From: Onchocerca lupi
Taxonomy: Eukaryota > Nematoda > Chromadorea > Rhabditida > Onchocercidae
Direction of reading: 5' to 3'
Assembly (NCBI GenBank): GCA_028564675.1
Contig: JAOVVO010000054.1
Coordinates: forward strand, 1 to 64,000
DNA: 64,000 nt
Under the pieces are notes generated by a model. It had not been told where the DNA came from. It ran no database searches and was given only the letters and a program-made list of their open reading frames with translations. Below are positions 12,273 to 24,393 of the stretch, piece after piece (the first letter of the stretch is position 1; every line of letters begins with the position of its first letter). A program made the translations under genes and the position numbers.

Positions 12273-13264
12273 ACATCAAGTGGAAACAAAGCTCATCAAG
12301 CTCACACAGTTATAAGAAATGAAATCATACATTGATACGACAGGAAATATAAAGTGATGTGATGGATAGAATATTCTCTTATTTAAGTCAGAAAATGGCG
12401 ATCCATTTAGCCATTCATCGATTGATGTTTTTCTTCAAATAATTATTAAAATTCAATTTCTAGAAACATTTTTGTCCACTGAATGTCCCAACTTCAACTA
12501 CCTTAAATTGAAACAAGCATAAGAACTCAGGTAAAGAAAATTTTGTATTCTCAGCTTTGGTAAGCGGCAAAAATGTAGAGGGTCCTTACATAAGAGAGTG
12601 TGAAGAAAAAAAAGGAGTTTAAGAACTATATTCGCCCATTTTTTAAAGTATCTCTGCGGCAGTTTTTTTTTTTTTTTTTTATAAGCAAAACTGGAGTGAA
12701 GAATAATTTCAATTCAAAAATTCTCTAACACTGCAAAATTATTGGAAATGAGGAAGCAACAAAATTGAGACGGGATCTTATGTACAGATAAATGAAATGC
12801 TGAAACAGAAGGGACAAATGACCATGAAACAAAAGATTTGAGAAACTGGCACGTTGTGCAGTGATCAGGTGAGAGGTAAGTGCCAATAAACCTGGACACT
12901 ATAACAATGGAAAAATTAATTTATTGAGAGATGCAGAAGCAATGCTAATGCACATGCAACCTGAACAAATGCAAAGAACTGAAATTTTGGAAGGGCAGGC
13001 CTGAACCGAATATTCTTGTATAGTACATAATTTGAGTTGCGAAGACAAAGGGAAATAAATTGAACATATCAGCCGCTGATAATGCACAGTGAAAATACCT
13101 TTGAATTTAAATAAAAGGTAGTAATTACGAACGTTTAACTGAAAATAGCATAGAACAAAACCAGTATCTTTAAATATGTCTAAGTCCCTTCAAATACAAT
13201 CGAGAAAAAAAAAAGCTATATAAGCAACTCCAGGTATCTCGGCACTTCAGTCCGGTTCATCCTC
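12273..13264. other. Convergent intergenic region / 3' UTRs
   Basis: No coding exon is seen between the ends of the two convergent genes. It includes a 20-T run near 12664-12680 and a minus-strand AATAAA (plus TTTATT at 12920-12925) that could end the RhoGAP mRNA with a 3' UTR of about 340 bases. Confidence 0.5.
12920..12925 (-). terminator. Possible polyadenylation signal of RhoGAP gene
   Basis: AATAAA on the minus strand about 340 bases after the stop codon. It is one of few canonical hexamers on that strand here. Confidence 0.35.
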
Positions 13265-13722
13265 TTATTTCTTCGACGAGATTGAATTAGCGCTAGTCAC
13301 AGCACTGTAAGTATCATTCATGAACGGATTTTTTGGCCGCCTTGGTTTCGTTGTAGAAATATAAATAATTGGAGATCGTGCAGTAATGGATGATGAGATC
13401 GACAAAGAATGGGCAATATTACGACGTTGAGGTGATTTGTGCGGTGACGAGCATTGTTCTATTATTTCGGTCAGTTCTGGAATTATCTATGAATTATTTA
13501 TGCAAAGATTTTTATACATTTCATCAGTACAAAATGGAATGAAATTTCAGAACATTTTGACATAAATTATATAGAACCTCCAACTTGCATTATTTATATA
13601 CACATCTCCTTAAATTTATAGAAATTTATATACATGCTTACTTGATAAATTTTTTTTTAACGCCCTTGTCCTAATTATTTCATGAAATTAACAAAATGAC
13701 GAAATTAAATACTTTCAACCAA

Positions 13723-13758
<36 letters not shown>

Positions 13759-16700
13759 GCAAACAAATAAAAGCAAATAGTACGCCAAAATACATCAAAG
13801 AATACTGAAAAATTGACATATACTGATCAGAATATCTATTGTATTTGAATGGTGTGAGATAAAAATTTAAAGCCGGAGAATACAATTAAATAGAATTTCT
13901 CGAACTATTGTTTGTAAGTGAAGAATATATAGTAAAGACAGTAAAGATTCAAGAAATATTGTTTTTATAGTTAATAATTCAAAGATTTAAATACTTATGA
14001 TCCATAATTTTATTGTTAAAAATGACTTTTCGCATAATGTTAAAGCCATTATGAAATTAGAAAAAGTGAGGCTTTGTGCACAACAGATATCAGAACAAAA
14101 ACAAAGCAGACCTACACAACCAACTCCTCATTTCAAACGTCGTATTTTGTCTCTGTTATCATTTTCAGATCTGCAGTACATGACATTACTGATGGGTTTA
14201 AATACTCAAAGCCACCATGACATAATATTCGAACAAGCGGTTGTTCAGCATTTCGTCGTCTTTCTTCTGATTTACTGTTTGCGCTTAATGAACGAAACTT
14301 GTTGTAGCCAGATTGGCTTGGAGATCTCCCCAATAATCGACGATTACTAAGACTGACTGCAAGTTTCTCAAGAGATTTTTCAAGTCTAACTTGAGAACGT
14401 CGCATAACTCGCATTTCTCCACTTAAACGGCGAGGTGTCTTCGGATTGTTTTGTCTTTGGATTTTTGCGAATCTGTTGCGTGTTGCGGGACGAAAATTCT
14501 TGTATACTTCCATCCCGACTGATGCTGCTAATGCTGCAATCTCTATGCGTTATGGAAAATTTGTTTTAATGCCGTGCCTACTGCAAAATAATCAACTTGA
14601 TTAATTAATTGAAAGCGACAAGTGAATTTGCAATAGTGACAAGTGAAATTTGCACATTACAATCGTGTTCGTAATGCATTCTGAATACATATCCTAAACA
14701 CTTGCACTGTTAGGTTAATCGTCACTAGTGACATAAAACGTTCTATTAGCAATATTTGGAGGGACATTTGGAAAATGAAAATTACTCATTAGGACATGAT
14801 TACAGAAAACATGATGTTTAACAGAACATTCCAACGACACTTGACAGATGGCATGTAGGATACAAAATAGAAATGAAAAAATTCATATTAACGATAACAC
14901 GATATATATTAGAGTATCAGACAGACAAATAGTGAAATGAATTCCGGACATTCTGTGAGTAATGTATTTCATTATCAAGTGTGCTGATCCTTTTATCAAG
15001 TGTGCTGATGCATACTCATACGCACAATATCTATTTAGATATAAAATCTTACTTTCAAATTTCTTAGCTTGTTTCATTACAATTTCCCGCGAAGCAATTG
15101 GTTGCAAACTATGTGAAGCGGGAGGAGCAGAAAGTTTCTGAAGAGACGAGGATGTATATTTAGCATCTTGCCACTGACGTCCCGTTTTGGAATCCTAAAA
15201 CATAAACTGCTCTAGTTCGAGTATAGAGGATGCGAAGCCCAGATAGCACTTTGAAACGAACAAAGAATAAAGAGAAATAAATATATATACTACGAATTTT
15301 ATAAAAAAAAAAAAAAAACACATCTGTTCTGAAATATTTTTTGGTGTTCCCAATCGTGCGAAATGATTAACGCGTTGTCTCACCATACCACGATTATTTG
15401 ATTTGATAGATAGAACACTTGGCCGCAATCCTGATGGCATATAAGCAGGTCCTGCTAATATATCCTGAAATTATTCAAATTCTGCATATGTTTATACATT
15501 AAGTTTGCTATTAATATTTTTAATGAATTATATTATCATTTTCTGTTATGTCTAGCCTATACTTATTCTAAACTTCAGAAATAAACATGGCATGTGTGAA
15601 ATGAAGACTCACATCTTCATTTCTTGCATTCAAAAGCTGTATTTTGATAGCATCAGACTTTGAGAAATCCTCCCCAAAATCATCTGGTTGAACATTGCTC
15701 TCTACGCTATTCTAAAATTGAGAAATTAAAGCCATTAAATAAGAAAAGACACAAATGATCAAAAAATCATTAAAAATGAAAATAAATATTTAAGTATAAA
15801 GATCTCTTATTATCAATAATAAAATTTTTCTTCACATATTACAGATCCCATTACTTCTAAATATAAGACATAAATCACTTAAAGTCGTATTCTCCTGCAA
15901 CTGCTAGCGAAAGCACTACTTTGAAACAGGAATTTTAATTTTTACTTCTACAACCAGTTTAAGAATTTAGTTTTCTCCACGTGATATACAAAAATTTCAG
16001 CGACAAAACAATACGAAATTTTCCTTTATAATGCTTTAAATAAGTTAGAATTTAAAAAATTTTATACTTTCTAAAGCTCCTCAAATAACAATTCAAATTA
16101 AAAACAGCGAAAAATATGTTATAATTAAAAACTTACTCCACCGGCATTCCCACTTCCATGAGCTGAATCAGCACGTTGTTCTGAAGCATGCTTCTGTGAT
16201 TCCACCCATAACGTTTCGTTGCAAGCTTTTACATCAGCAGAAGACGATGAATTAGCAATAGTCGATTGAACATTGGCGTTGCTAGACGGCGAATAAAGTG
16301 AATATTTCGGAATATTTGGTGAAGATGACAGCTCCGCATGATTTTCTTTTATTACAGAAGGAACTCTAGATAGAGATGAACTGTCTGTTGGTGGAGGAAC
16401 TGACGGAAGAGATGATGGAGGTATATCTTCTGTAAAGAATTATTTCCGTTTCAAATTAATCACTAATATTACTTGTAAATAATGCTCCATATATTTTTAA
16501 TACATAAGCAGGGAAGTAACTGAATCCGACAGTACAGTAAAGCTGGATTTCAAACAAACTTTGCAATTTTGATTATCCTTCGACAATAAAAACACTATCC
16601 ACTAATGATTCCTAGTATTTAAAAGGGCAGACGAACAGAAACTAATTCTTTATGGAGACTTATGGAACTGAGCAAAAACTTAAATTCTGGAGAAATTTTT

Positions 16701-19700
16701 TTTGTAGTATATACAGAACCTTTGGTAGAATCTGAATCCAAATCATGATCCATCTCGGTGGTATTCGAAAACAAAAATGCATTTTTCCCATTTCTAAACA
16801 ACTTGCTTACAAATTCACGATCTCTTTCTAAGCGATTTATTTCATTTGTTACATCATCCAGAAGTGAAGTCAGTGGAGTCGATTCAACAGTACAATGCAT
16901 TGATATTGTCTGTATAGAGCCATTCGCTTCTTGCCTTTTCTGTCGTTTGGCTCGTCGTTGCCTCGAATCCGCACATTTCTAAAAATGCACATCAGTTATT
17001 CAAATAAGAATGAAAGGGAAATATGATTTCTCATACAGTGGCAATAACAGTATGACATAAAATACCTGTTCTAAAAGTGCTTCTGCACTGAAAGCTTGCA
17101 TTTTTCGTATAGTGTCATTCTCATCATCGTCAGCAGAAATTTTGTCATTTGAATCACCGCCAGAACTTTCACTGTGACGTTTTTTCTTTTCTAGAACTAA
17201 CATAATTTCAGCATTAGATAATGTACTGCTAATAACTCTATCAATTAAATAACTAAATGGAAACTTACCTAATACCGAATCTTCATCCATTCCTTTCAGT
17301 TTTAAACTTAATGTTGTTGAATGTCTTTCTGAAATCCTTGAACATCAAAATGTTTAAAATTATCAAACTTAAAATGTTTGCAACTAAATTTCACGATAAA
17401 TAGCATTTTATCAGAGATTTAAAGCATGACAATTTAGAAATGATTAGAACTGTGAATAAGTGGAAAAAAATAGAAAAAATAAAAACCTTGTATGCGAGAT
17501 TGTGGAGTTTTCAAACCAGTAGTCACACTGTTTGGTTGATTACGCTTCAAAAGCGTACTGGCTTTTACAGGTGCGGTATGACGACGATGAATGCGACCCA
17601 TGACTTTATCAGCCGAATAACCTTCTAGGAATGATTGACTTGAATCAGCAATCTAAACAGAAAAAGCATTTAATTCTATAAAATGATATCTTTGATGTCC
17701 ACGGTATTCTATTTGCAAATTTTCGTTATTTGCAAACTCAAAACTCAAAACTGTGGCTTACTTTAATTGATTGAAGTAGTTTCTTGGAAGAATTCCTCCT
17801 GTTAATCTTTGATACTGCTAATTTTTCATCTGAATCTTTGTGTTTCAGAAATGCTTCACCAATTTTTTTACTGAAACGACAACAAAATTAACAAACTCTG
17901 ACAATTTTATTGAAATAAAACTTTTCCGGTTAACTGAATTCCTCAGACATGAATTTGGGGGACTCGAATTATCGGATATCGACTCAGAACATAGAATTAA
18001 GAGAGAATTCTCCAATAAGCAGGCGAAGAAAGAACTAGGTAACAGGAAGAGGGATGAGAAATGAAGAAGGAAAGGAAGGGAAGACAAAAGAATGGGGATA
18101 TCATCACTCCAAAAAGACATTAAAAATGTAGTTGGATGTCTTTTTAAATGCTATTATTATTTTATCTTATCATCAATATGGTGTAGTTTCCACTTTGTTC
18201 AATTTTAGAAGTAATGCAACAGTACATTAAACGTAGCCATTTAATGATTTATTGATAAAGACTTAGAGGGTCAGCTTTCAAACCATTTCTGTTTCAGCTA
18301 CAAATGCTTGAATCAAAAAACTCAGCGGCAACCATAAATTTTAGAAATAAATTAAAATTAATAATACAATCAAGTATCTAACCAGTTCTACGATACACCC
18401 AATCAAGTATCTCACTAATACACCCAGTGCAATGTGTAAAAGGGTATATTTAACTAACGTCGTCATTTCAACAGGTTCAAAAGCAGGTGAAGCTGGCATC
18501 ATATTCGCTTCTTTCAGCTCTTTGATAACTTTATATTTCTCCATTGCCTTGCTTCTTGAATTTGCTGTATTAGATTTGCGTGGTGATTCTCGGCGTGAGC
18601 GATGTCTTAAACTTTTTGTCGAAATCGGCTCTGTATCATCTTTTCTGGACGATAGAACAGAATATTAGTCCGAATAAAATCTTCTGCGTAAGCTTCTCAT
18701 TTATTCTATCAGAATAAATGACAAGCTGAATAAATGAGAAGTTAGTTTTCATTTATTCTTAAATGTAATGACCAAATTTTTAAATTATCATCTGGGAGAT
18801 CTGAGTTATATTAAAAACTGACTTTTGAGAAGAAGAGGCAATTGATGGTGATATTATATAGCCTTTTATGCTTGAGCCATTATTTTCCGGTAGCAATTCT
18901 TCATTTTCAAACTTCATTCTGGTAGTATGTTGAACGATATCACATGTATCAGCATATTTACGGACATAAAATCTAGGTACTTCAGCATCCAGTCCAGCTA
19001 AAATTGTGTGTAAGATGAAAGCAAAAAGTATATGGGAAAAAGTAGCAAAATTTACATGTAGCTAATTCTGATTGCTTAAACATTTCTAAATCCATCAGAA
19101 TTCGATGTGGAATTTCACAGTAACCTCTGTGTACTCGAAAAAAACGGCAAGACATAACTGCACCTACTTATATTTTCTCTCAGAGATTCTTCATTGACTA
19201 AATCGCCTGCTGAACAACGCCGACGTCCTGATGCAGCGGGAGACAACCCGCGGCGCAGAACTTTATTCGAAATATTTGAGAAAAAGTCACGAACTGTAGA
19301 TGATGAACGACGTTCGCGAGATATTTTAGCCTTAAAAAAAGGAATGGCAAGTTGTAGTCTTGAAATAGTTCACCAGTGCAATATTTCAAATAAAAAAAAA
19401 AACCTTGTGCTGCTTAGTAAAGTTTCCTGATGGTTGTTTTTCCAGCTTCTTTTCTCTCCGGGTCTCAGCTTTTTGCATTATTGGTGCAGTAGATGCTGCA
19501 TTCCTAAAAACTTTTGATTGAGAAATAAAGCTTCATGCTAAATTAAAGCGAAAAATTTACATGTTCATGTGATATATTGTTTAAAATGCACATAACTATA
19601 TTAAAAAACTATACTTTATCCTTTTTCAAGACCAAAATAAGAACAATGAAAACCTAGACGAGGGCTTGGCAGAAACACTACGCATCCCGACGCATCCCAT

Positions 19701-21564
19701 AAATCTTCCTTTAAAAATTTTCTGTGAAACGTCAGATGGACGACGTGATGCAAGGTAATAGTCACGCGGCACACCAATTTTATGTGCGTTATCAATCAGA
19801 TCAATGATAATTGTAATGCGAAGTTCATTTTCATTCCGTACATTCGAGATTAAATCTTCCTGAAGAGGCGTATTGATTGATTTTGTATATTTGTCGATCT
19901 AAAAAAGAAAATTCTAGCATAACCGAAATAAAATGAAGCTTAGCATCTCAAGCGACAATATATTTCAAATGGTATTCATATCGTTTACTCAAGAAAGAAA
20001 GCAAAGAAGAAAAAAATGCCTGCGATCCTCTTTTTTTTTTATTAGGTACAAGTGGTGGATCGTCTCGAAAAAGTGATGGAGCAAAAACGCGTGCAATATT
20101 TTCAATTGTCATTTGATGACCTTCATGCCGATCTCCAAACTGAAATCTTCCAATGACAATAAATTCAGAATCTTCTTGTTTCATGAAACGAATTGCTGTT
20201 AAACAGTGAAATAGTGAAAATGGAAATTGAAGCATCTTACAACTCTGCTCAATTAATCTTAAAAAACTGGCTAGAAGAACGAACTTATGTACGAAATATA
20301 AATGCGAAAACGATAAAAAGAAATTTCCGCAATCCCTGAAGTTGAAACTTATCAAAAATATTGAGTACTAGTAAGAAAACTCCAAAAATGAATTCCTTCC
20401 AGAATCTCACTCCTTAATTTTCGAAAATTTCGTTATTTGTTCAAAACAGGAAGTATCGAAGGCTAACATATTTTAGTTGTCGCATTAGAAAAACTAGTGT
20501 TGCTAAATGCTCCGAAGGCAACATTCGTAGAACTTCTAAAAGTTTGTCGATACGTTGGGCTCCATTATAAATTGATGCAGCCTAAAAAATTTAGAAAATT
20601 TTCTATGGAATAGTCGGTATTTCTCGCTGCATTTAGTAGGTACTTGGAAGATGCATAAACATTATGGATATGAGCAGAAAAGAACTTCAAATTTTCGTCG
20701 GTAAACGTTTCTTGTTCGTTCATTACTTTTGTATTAATTTTTCCTTCAAACTTACATCCAGCAGCTTTGTTTGCATTTGAGCAAAAAGAGGTGTCTTTAA
20801 TTCGCGAAAAAACCGCTTAATAAGTGAACAAACATCATGCGTGGTACAATCTTCCGGCAAGACTACGTTACCAAAGAATGTCTGTATCTAAAAGTTACGT
20901 AATTAAGAATAATATCTATTGTTCTGTGATAAATGAATAATTTGCTTCGACTACTGGTATGCGACTAGTATCTTATATAAAATCTGTAAGTTTTCTAATA
21001 TTTAGAAAATGTAACATACAGAAAAAGATTTCAGTCGGTTGATATTTCCTTCTTTTCGGAAAATGCCACTAGCATCAAGACCATTAAGACGAAGGAAATT
21101 GAATGCATCGACGAGGAAACTTAAAAGTTAGTAGATTATTCAACGAAAAATGAAAGATGGACTAGAAATCCATAAAATTCAAGAAGAAGAAAAACAAGAC
21201 TTGACATACACAGGGACTCCGCGTAGAGTAAAGGTACTGAAACCACGTCGATCACCAACGTCTAATTCCATAATATAGCTTGCAACATTTTTCAGCCTTA
21301 ATATATAAATCATAAAAGAGGCGAAAATCAACTAAGTTTTGTTAATGTTTTAACTAATGCAAAATATAAGTCAACTCAATAAAAGTAAAACATTTTTTTC
21401 AATTTCTCTTTTCCAGAAATTTGAATTTAATATTACTTCACAAGTGTCTCACTCGAAAACTTAAAAAGAACTGACGTGAACTGATATTGGCCGGAAATGG
21501 TAGGCAATGTATTAGCCTGGCGATACAAACGCATACTCCGTAAGCCATCCAAATATTTATCCAT
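13265..21564 (-). CDS. RhoGAP protein of ARHGAP11A / RGA-3/4 type, 22 exons
   Basis: This is a GTPase-activating protein for Rho. ARHGAP11A in vertebrates and RGA-3/RGA-4 in C. elegans restrain RhoA at the cortex during mitosis and cytokinesis, so the same role is inferred here. The spliced model is about 1160 aa. The GAP domain (~65-250) carries the arginine-finger motif GIFRKEG (Arg93), then LIKRFFRELKTPLF and MTIENIARVFAPSLF. The order and spacing match ARHGAP11, including a GVP..FLVDA lead-in. The remaining ~850 residues are low-complexity, Ser/Arg/Lys-rich and probably disordered, with many SP/TP sites, as in the family. A predicted helix lies around the exon 16 segment (DDVTNEINRLERDREFVSKLF). 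The start codon is the first Met after a spliced-leader-like acceptor. An in-frame Met 21 codons upstream is an alternative. Three junctions (exons 6/7, 19/20, 21/22) rest on weak donors chosen by phase. Confidence 0.88.
13724..13757 (+). repeat. Poly(A) tract, 34 bases
   Basis: Homopolymer inside the last intron of the RhoGAP gene (13487-14234). On the transcribed strand it is a T run. The rest of this 748-base intron holds no recognised feature. Confidence 0.95.
14972..15009 (+). repeat. Short tandem duplication in RhoGAP intron 20
   Basis: The 17-base unit TTATCAAGTGTGCTGAT occurs twice at a 21-base period (14972-14988 and 14993-15009). Confidence 0.95.
18693..18741 (-). repeat. 14-bp hairpin in RhoGAP intron 10
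   Basis: Arms 18693-18706 and 18728-18741 are exact reverse complements with a 21-base loop. Confidence 0.9.
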
Positions 21565-21571
21565 AATTGCG

Positions 21572-21583
21572 ATATGCAGAACT
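21572..21583 (-). promoter_or_regulatory. Probable spliced-leader acceptor of RhoGAP gene
   Basis: On the minus strand a TGTATTGCAG acceptor (AG at 21583-21582) ends 17 bases before the proposed start codon. Another AG (AATCCAG) lies about 17 bases further upstream. Confidence 0.35.
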
Positions 21584-24099
21584 GCAATACAACTTCTCTG
21601 GATTGTTTCTCTTTTTTTTTTCTGCACTTCGCTAGGTCAACAAACTGTTTGTAGACATTTTCGTTTCTAGCAACAAATTGTTTGTGTTGATTATCCACCG
21701 GTAAAAAAATTTTTTCGTAGGCCCGAAAATTAAGATATATAATCAATAGGATATGAAATACAAAAAGTCCAAAGTACAAATGGAAAGATCGACCGATTAC
21801 TGTATTGCATGGAAAATAAAGAATTGTGCATGCTTTCAAAGAGTTATACCCTTAATTCAAGTGAAAATTTGCTTAAGATAAACATCAACAAAACCATAAT
21901 GTTTTCGACGAATTCGTATATCTAATATATACGTGGCTTACAATGTGACAATAAATAAAATTATCCAGAAAATTTCTACATTTGGTCAGACACACTCACA
22001 TGATGATTTTCACTGTTTTTCGAAAAATAGATTTTACTGAAGCATTATTTACCCACTTACTATGAATATTTCATAACGTCAATTTTAAATCCAGACTGCG
22101 CTGAAAAGGCAGTAAACCAACTATTAGAAAGTGAAGGATCAAAAAAATTCATATAAACAACAAAAAATATAACCTGGTCTGACTTGGAACATCTCAATAG
22201 TATCTTTTCTACTGAATGGCTTACCATATACTGTTTCTACACAAAAAAAAAAAAAAAAATTCCCACAAATATCATGGGATGTACGTCGCTTATTTGTAAT
22301 GTGGGATCACTTTCATACTTTAAACTATGTAATTCGTCATCAAGCAAGATGTTGCTGCAAATCTGGTTCGGTTTGAAAATTCATTCGAGTAAGTTTAAAG
22401 AGTGAATCGAGCTTTTATCATATCAATTTTCAAGTAAAGGGAAACTGCTGAAGCTGAATATATTAATAATGAAATGAATCATACTTTTGAGAGCAAATTA
22501 CATCACTCACTAGTTCTGTTTTAAAATGATTTAAGGATATTATTTTCTCGGCATTTAAGAGTAATTCTTAAAATATATAAGTATGCAAATTTATTTATGA
22601 GAAATGATTAGCCACGAAGGGAAGGCAAAATTTTAAGCAAACGCAAGAAACCTATAAAAGGAATGCATTAATGAAAAAATGATCAACAGTCTTTTGCTGG
22701 GTATGTTACCTATCTTGTGAATACGTATATTAGTACTTAAATTTCAATAACAAGAAATCAATTTTAAACAGTAAAGCGACTTGTGAGCCAAATAAATGCT
22801 AAGAAATGTATTAGCTGCGGCTAATAAAAAGTAAAAACTTTAAGAAATTAAAGTACATAAAGATGGATGAATCATTTTGCTCATTCAACAGAAAGTCCTC
22901 TGATGTCATCATTATGTAAAAACAATGAGCAAAAGTTGTCACTGCCTACTGTCTGTTTCAGAAACATTAAATACAAAAGCAATTCTCAACACCAATTATG
23001 ACAGTAACAAAATATTATAGGAATGAGTCACATATATTATTATAGATGCTACTTCCTACAAGAACAAGAATTTGAAAAAAAAATTGAAATTAAGGAATTG
23101 AATGAGCACAATAAATTACAATCTTCTTCCAACTTTATAATTATTCCCTTTCTCATCTAATAACTTATAAATATATCGATGATATGATGCTAAACAGTAG
23201 TTAGTTTGGACAACAGCATGACAACTGACCATAGAAAGATAAATTGCAGTACTCATGTCTTAGATGAAATAGCATAGTTTATTGATATGATAGCAACATT
23301 TCTATTATGAAACTAACTTTAACCTTGAAGGTGACCTGATGGCCATCTTGGTAGTATTATGTATATATAGTGATTGTAGCATATCAAGACAAGTAAATCT
23401 AAAGAAGAATGATATGTTACGTTAAGGATTGGTGGAACAAAAATAAGCGAAAGAGTTGCAGTAATTCTATTGGAATTCATAAAATCAGATATGTATCAAT
23501 GAACCATTTCATTGTTTACGTATTCTCTTTGCGGCGTAAGCTTTTTCAGAACATTACGTCCACTAAGAATCAGACTGCGTGCAAAAAAACAAAAATTTTA
23601 TTCCAATAATTCAGGAATTCAAACGATAATCCTGGGCAATCGCACCATCCATTAACCTCCACACCTGTCTTACTTTGGATTCAATGTAACATCCTCATGA
23701 ATATATAAAAACTCATATTCCAGAAAAAACAAAAAGTCGAAATCATATGGAACCACTCGGGCAAAACAACACACCACCCCCATGTACCTACCATCCAGTT
23801 ATTAAATAAGAGAAATTCGAAAATCCCGCGAGGCTAGATTTAAAAAATAATGAAATATAGCAGCTGTATATCGACTGTCACTACTAATAAACCATAACCA
23901 GTTAGTGAGTCGCGTAAAGTGGCATGTGTGAACTGGACTTTTTTAAATGGTACTTGATATTAGGATTAAGGTAGTAGCTAAGGAAGTTGCTGAGAGGTTT
24001 TCAGACGGGGTCCGAGAAGTATTGGATTCCGAATCCTCCTTTTTCCAAGTTCAGAAATGTCTTCCTCATCCGAAGTTTAATTCATGAAATTTAGTTTTC

Positions 24100-24393
24100 T
24101 TATTTCAGTATGGCTAATACACACTCAAATTCAGTAGATGTATTAAAGTGATGTATCAAATATTGGAACCGAAAACAAAGTCTCCCTCTAAAGTAATGTA
24201 AATGCGAATGAAAGTTGATTTCTTGATTAAAGTTTCTATGCTGATTTGTGCAGCCTCTCCTGTTGACCAACATATCACGCAAAAGATTCGTTAAACTTTC
24301 CATATCTCCTTCTATTTTTCTTTCGTTAATTTGAGTTTCATACTTCGAAATGCTTATTAAGAATTGAACAGTTCTTTCTTCCGAAACTTCCAT
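24100..24393 (-). CDS. Low-confidence open frame, 97 codons, unknown
   Basis: The first ~47 codons (start MEVSEERTVQFLISISKYET) are charged and well mixed, unlike the Lys/Phe/Ile-rich accidental frames around it. A possible acceptor lies about 15 bases before the Met. The rest (His/Phe-rich) looks like read-through. I find no partner exons and no family. It could be one exon of a small gene, a decayed gene, or chance. Confidence 0.18.
   Translation of the reverse strand: MEVSEERTVQFLISISKYETQINERKIEGDMESLTNLLRDMLVNRRGCTNQHRNFNQEINFHSHLHYFRGRLCFRFQYLIHHFNTSTEFECVLAILK

Larger units (their letters stand above)
13265..21564 (-). other. RhoGAP exon map
   Basis: Exons 5' to 3' on the minus strand: 21564-21437, 21296-21210, 21119-21020, 20887-20756, 20581-20468, 20139-19957, 19898-19654, 19503-19404, 19330-19168, 18997-18823, 18644-18459, 17870-17762, 17652-17487, 17328-17269, 17196-17066, 16978-16720, 16429-16137, 15711-15613, 15464-15384, 15194-15053, 14542-14235, 13486-13265. 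They sum to 3483 bases. Exon 6 ends on a poor GTCGCT donor. Exon 19 could extend to 15322 but would then be out of phase with exon 20. Exon 21 uses GTTCGA. Confidence 0.75.

Noticed and set aside
17840..18064. Plus-strand frame with Lys/Glu-rich end inside the RhoGAP locus
   Set aside because: It overlaps RhoGAP exon 12 antisense and purine-rich intron DNA; the apparent charge pattern comes from the purine run.
21438..21839. 133-codon minus-strand frame over RhoGAP exon 1
   Set aside because: It is in a different frame from the exon that joins in phase to the GAP domain, and its own sequence has no continuation.
23970..24052. tRNA- or small-RNA-like segment ending in a T run
   Set aside because: GGATTCCGAATCC resembles a T-arm and a T stretch follows, but no cloverleaf with acceptor and anticodon stems can be drawn.
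23947..24087. 47-codon plus-strand frame (start MVLDIRIKVVAKEVAERFSD)
   Set aside because: Composition is protein-like and GC is slightly raised, but it has no homology that I recognise, no phased exon and no upstream acceptor. It is too short to call.
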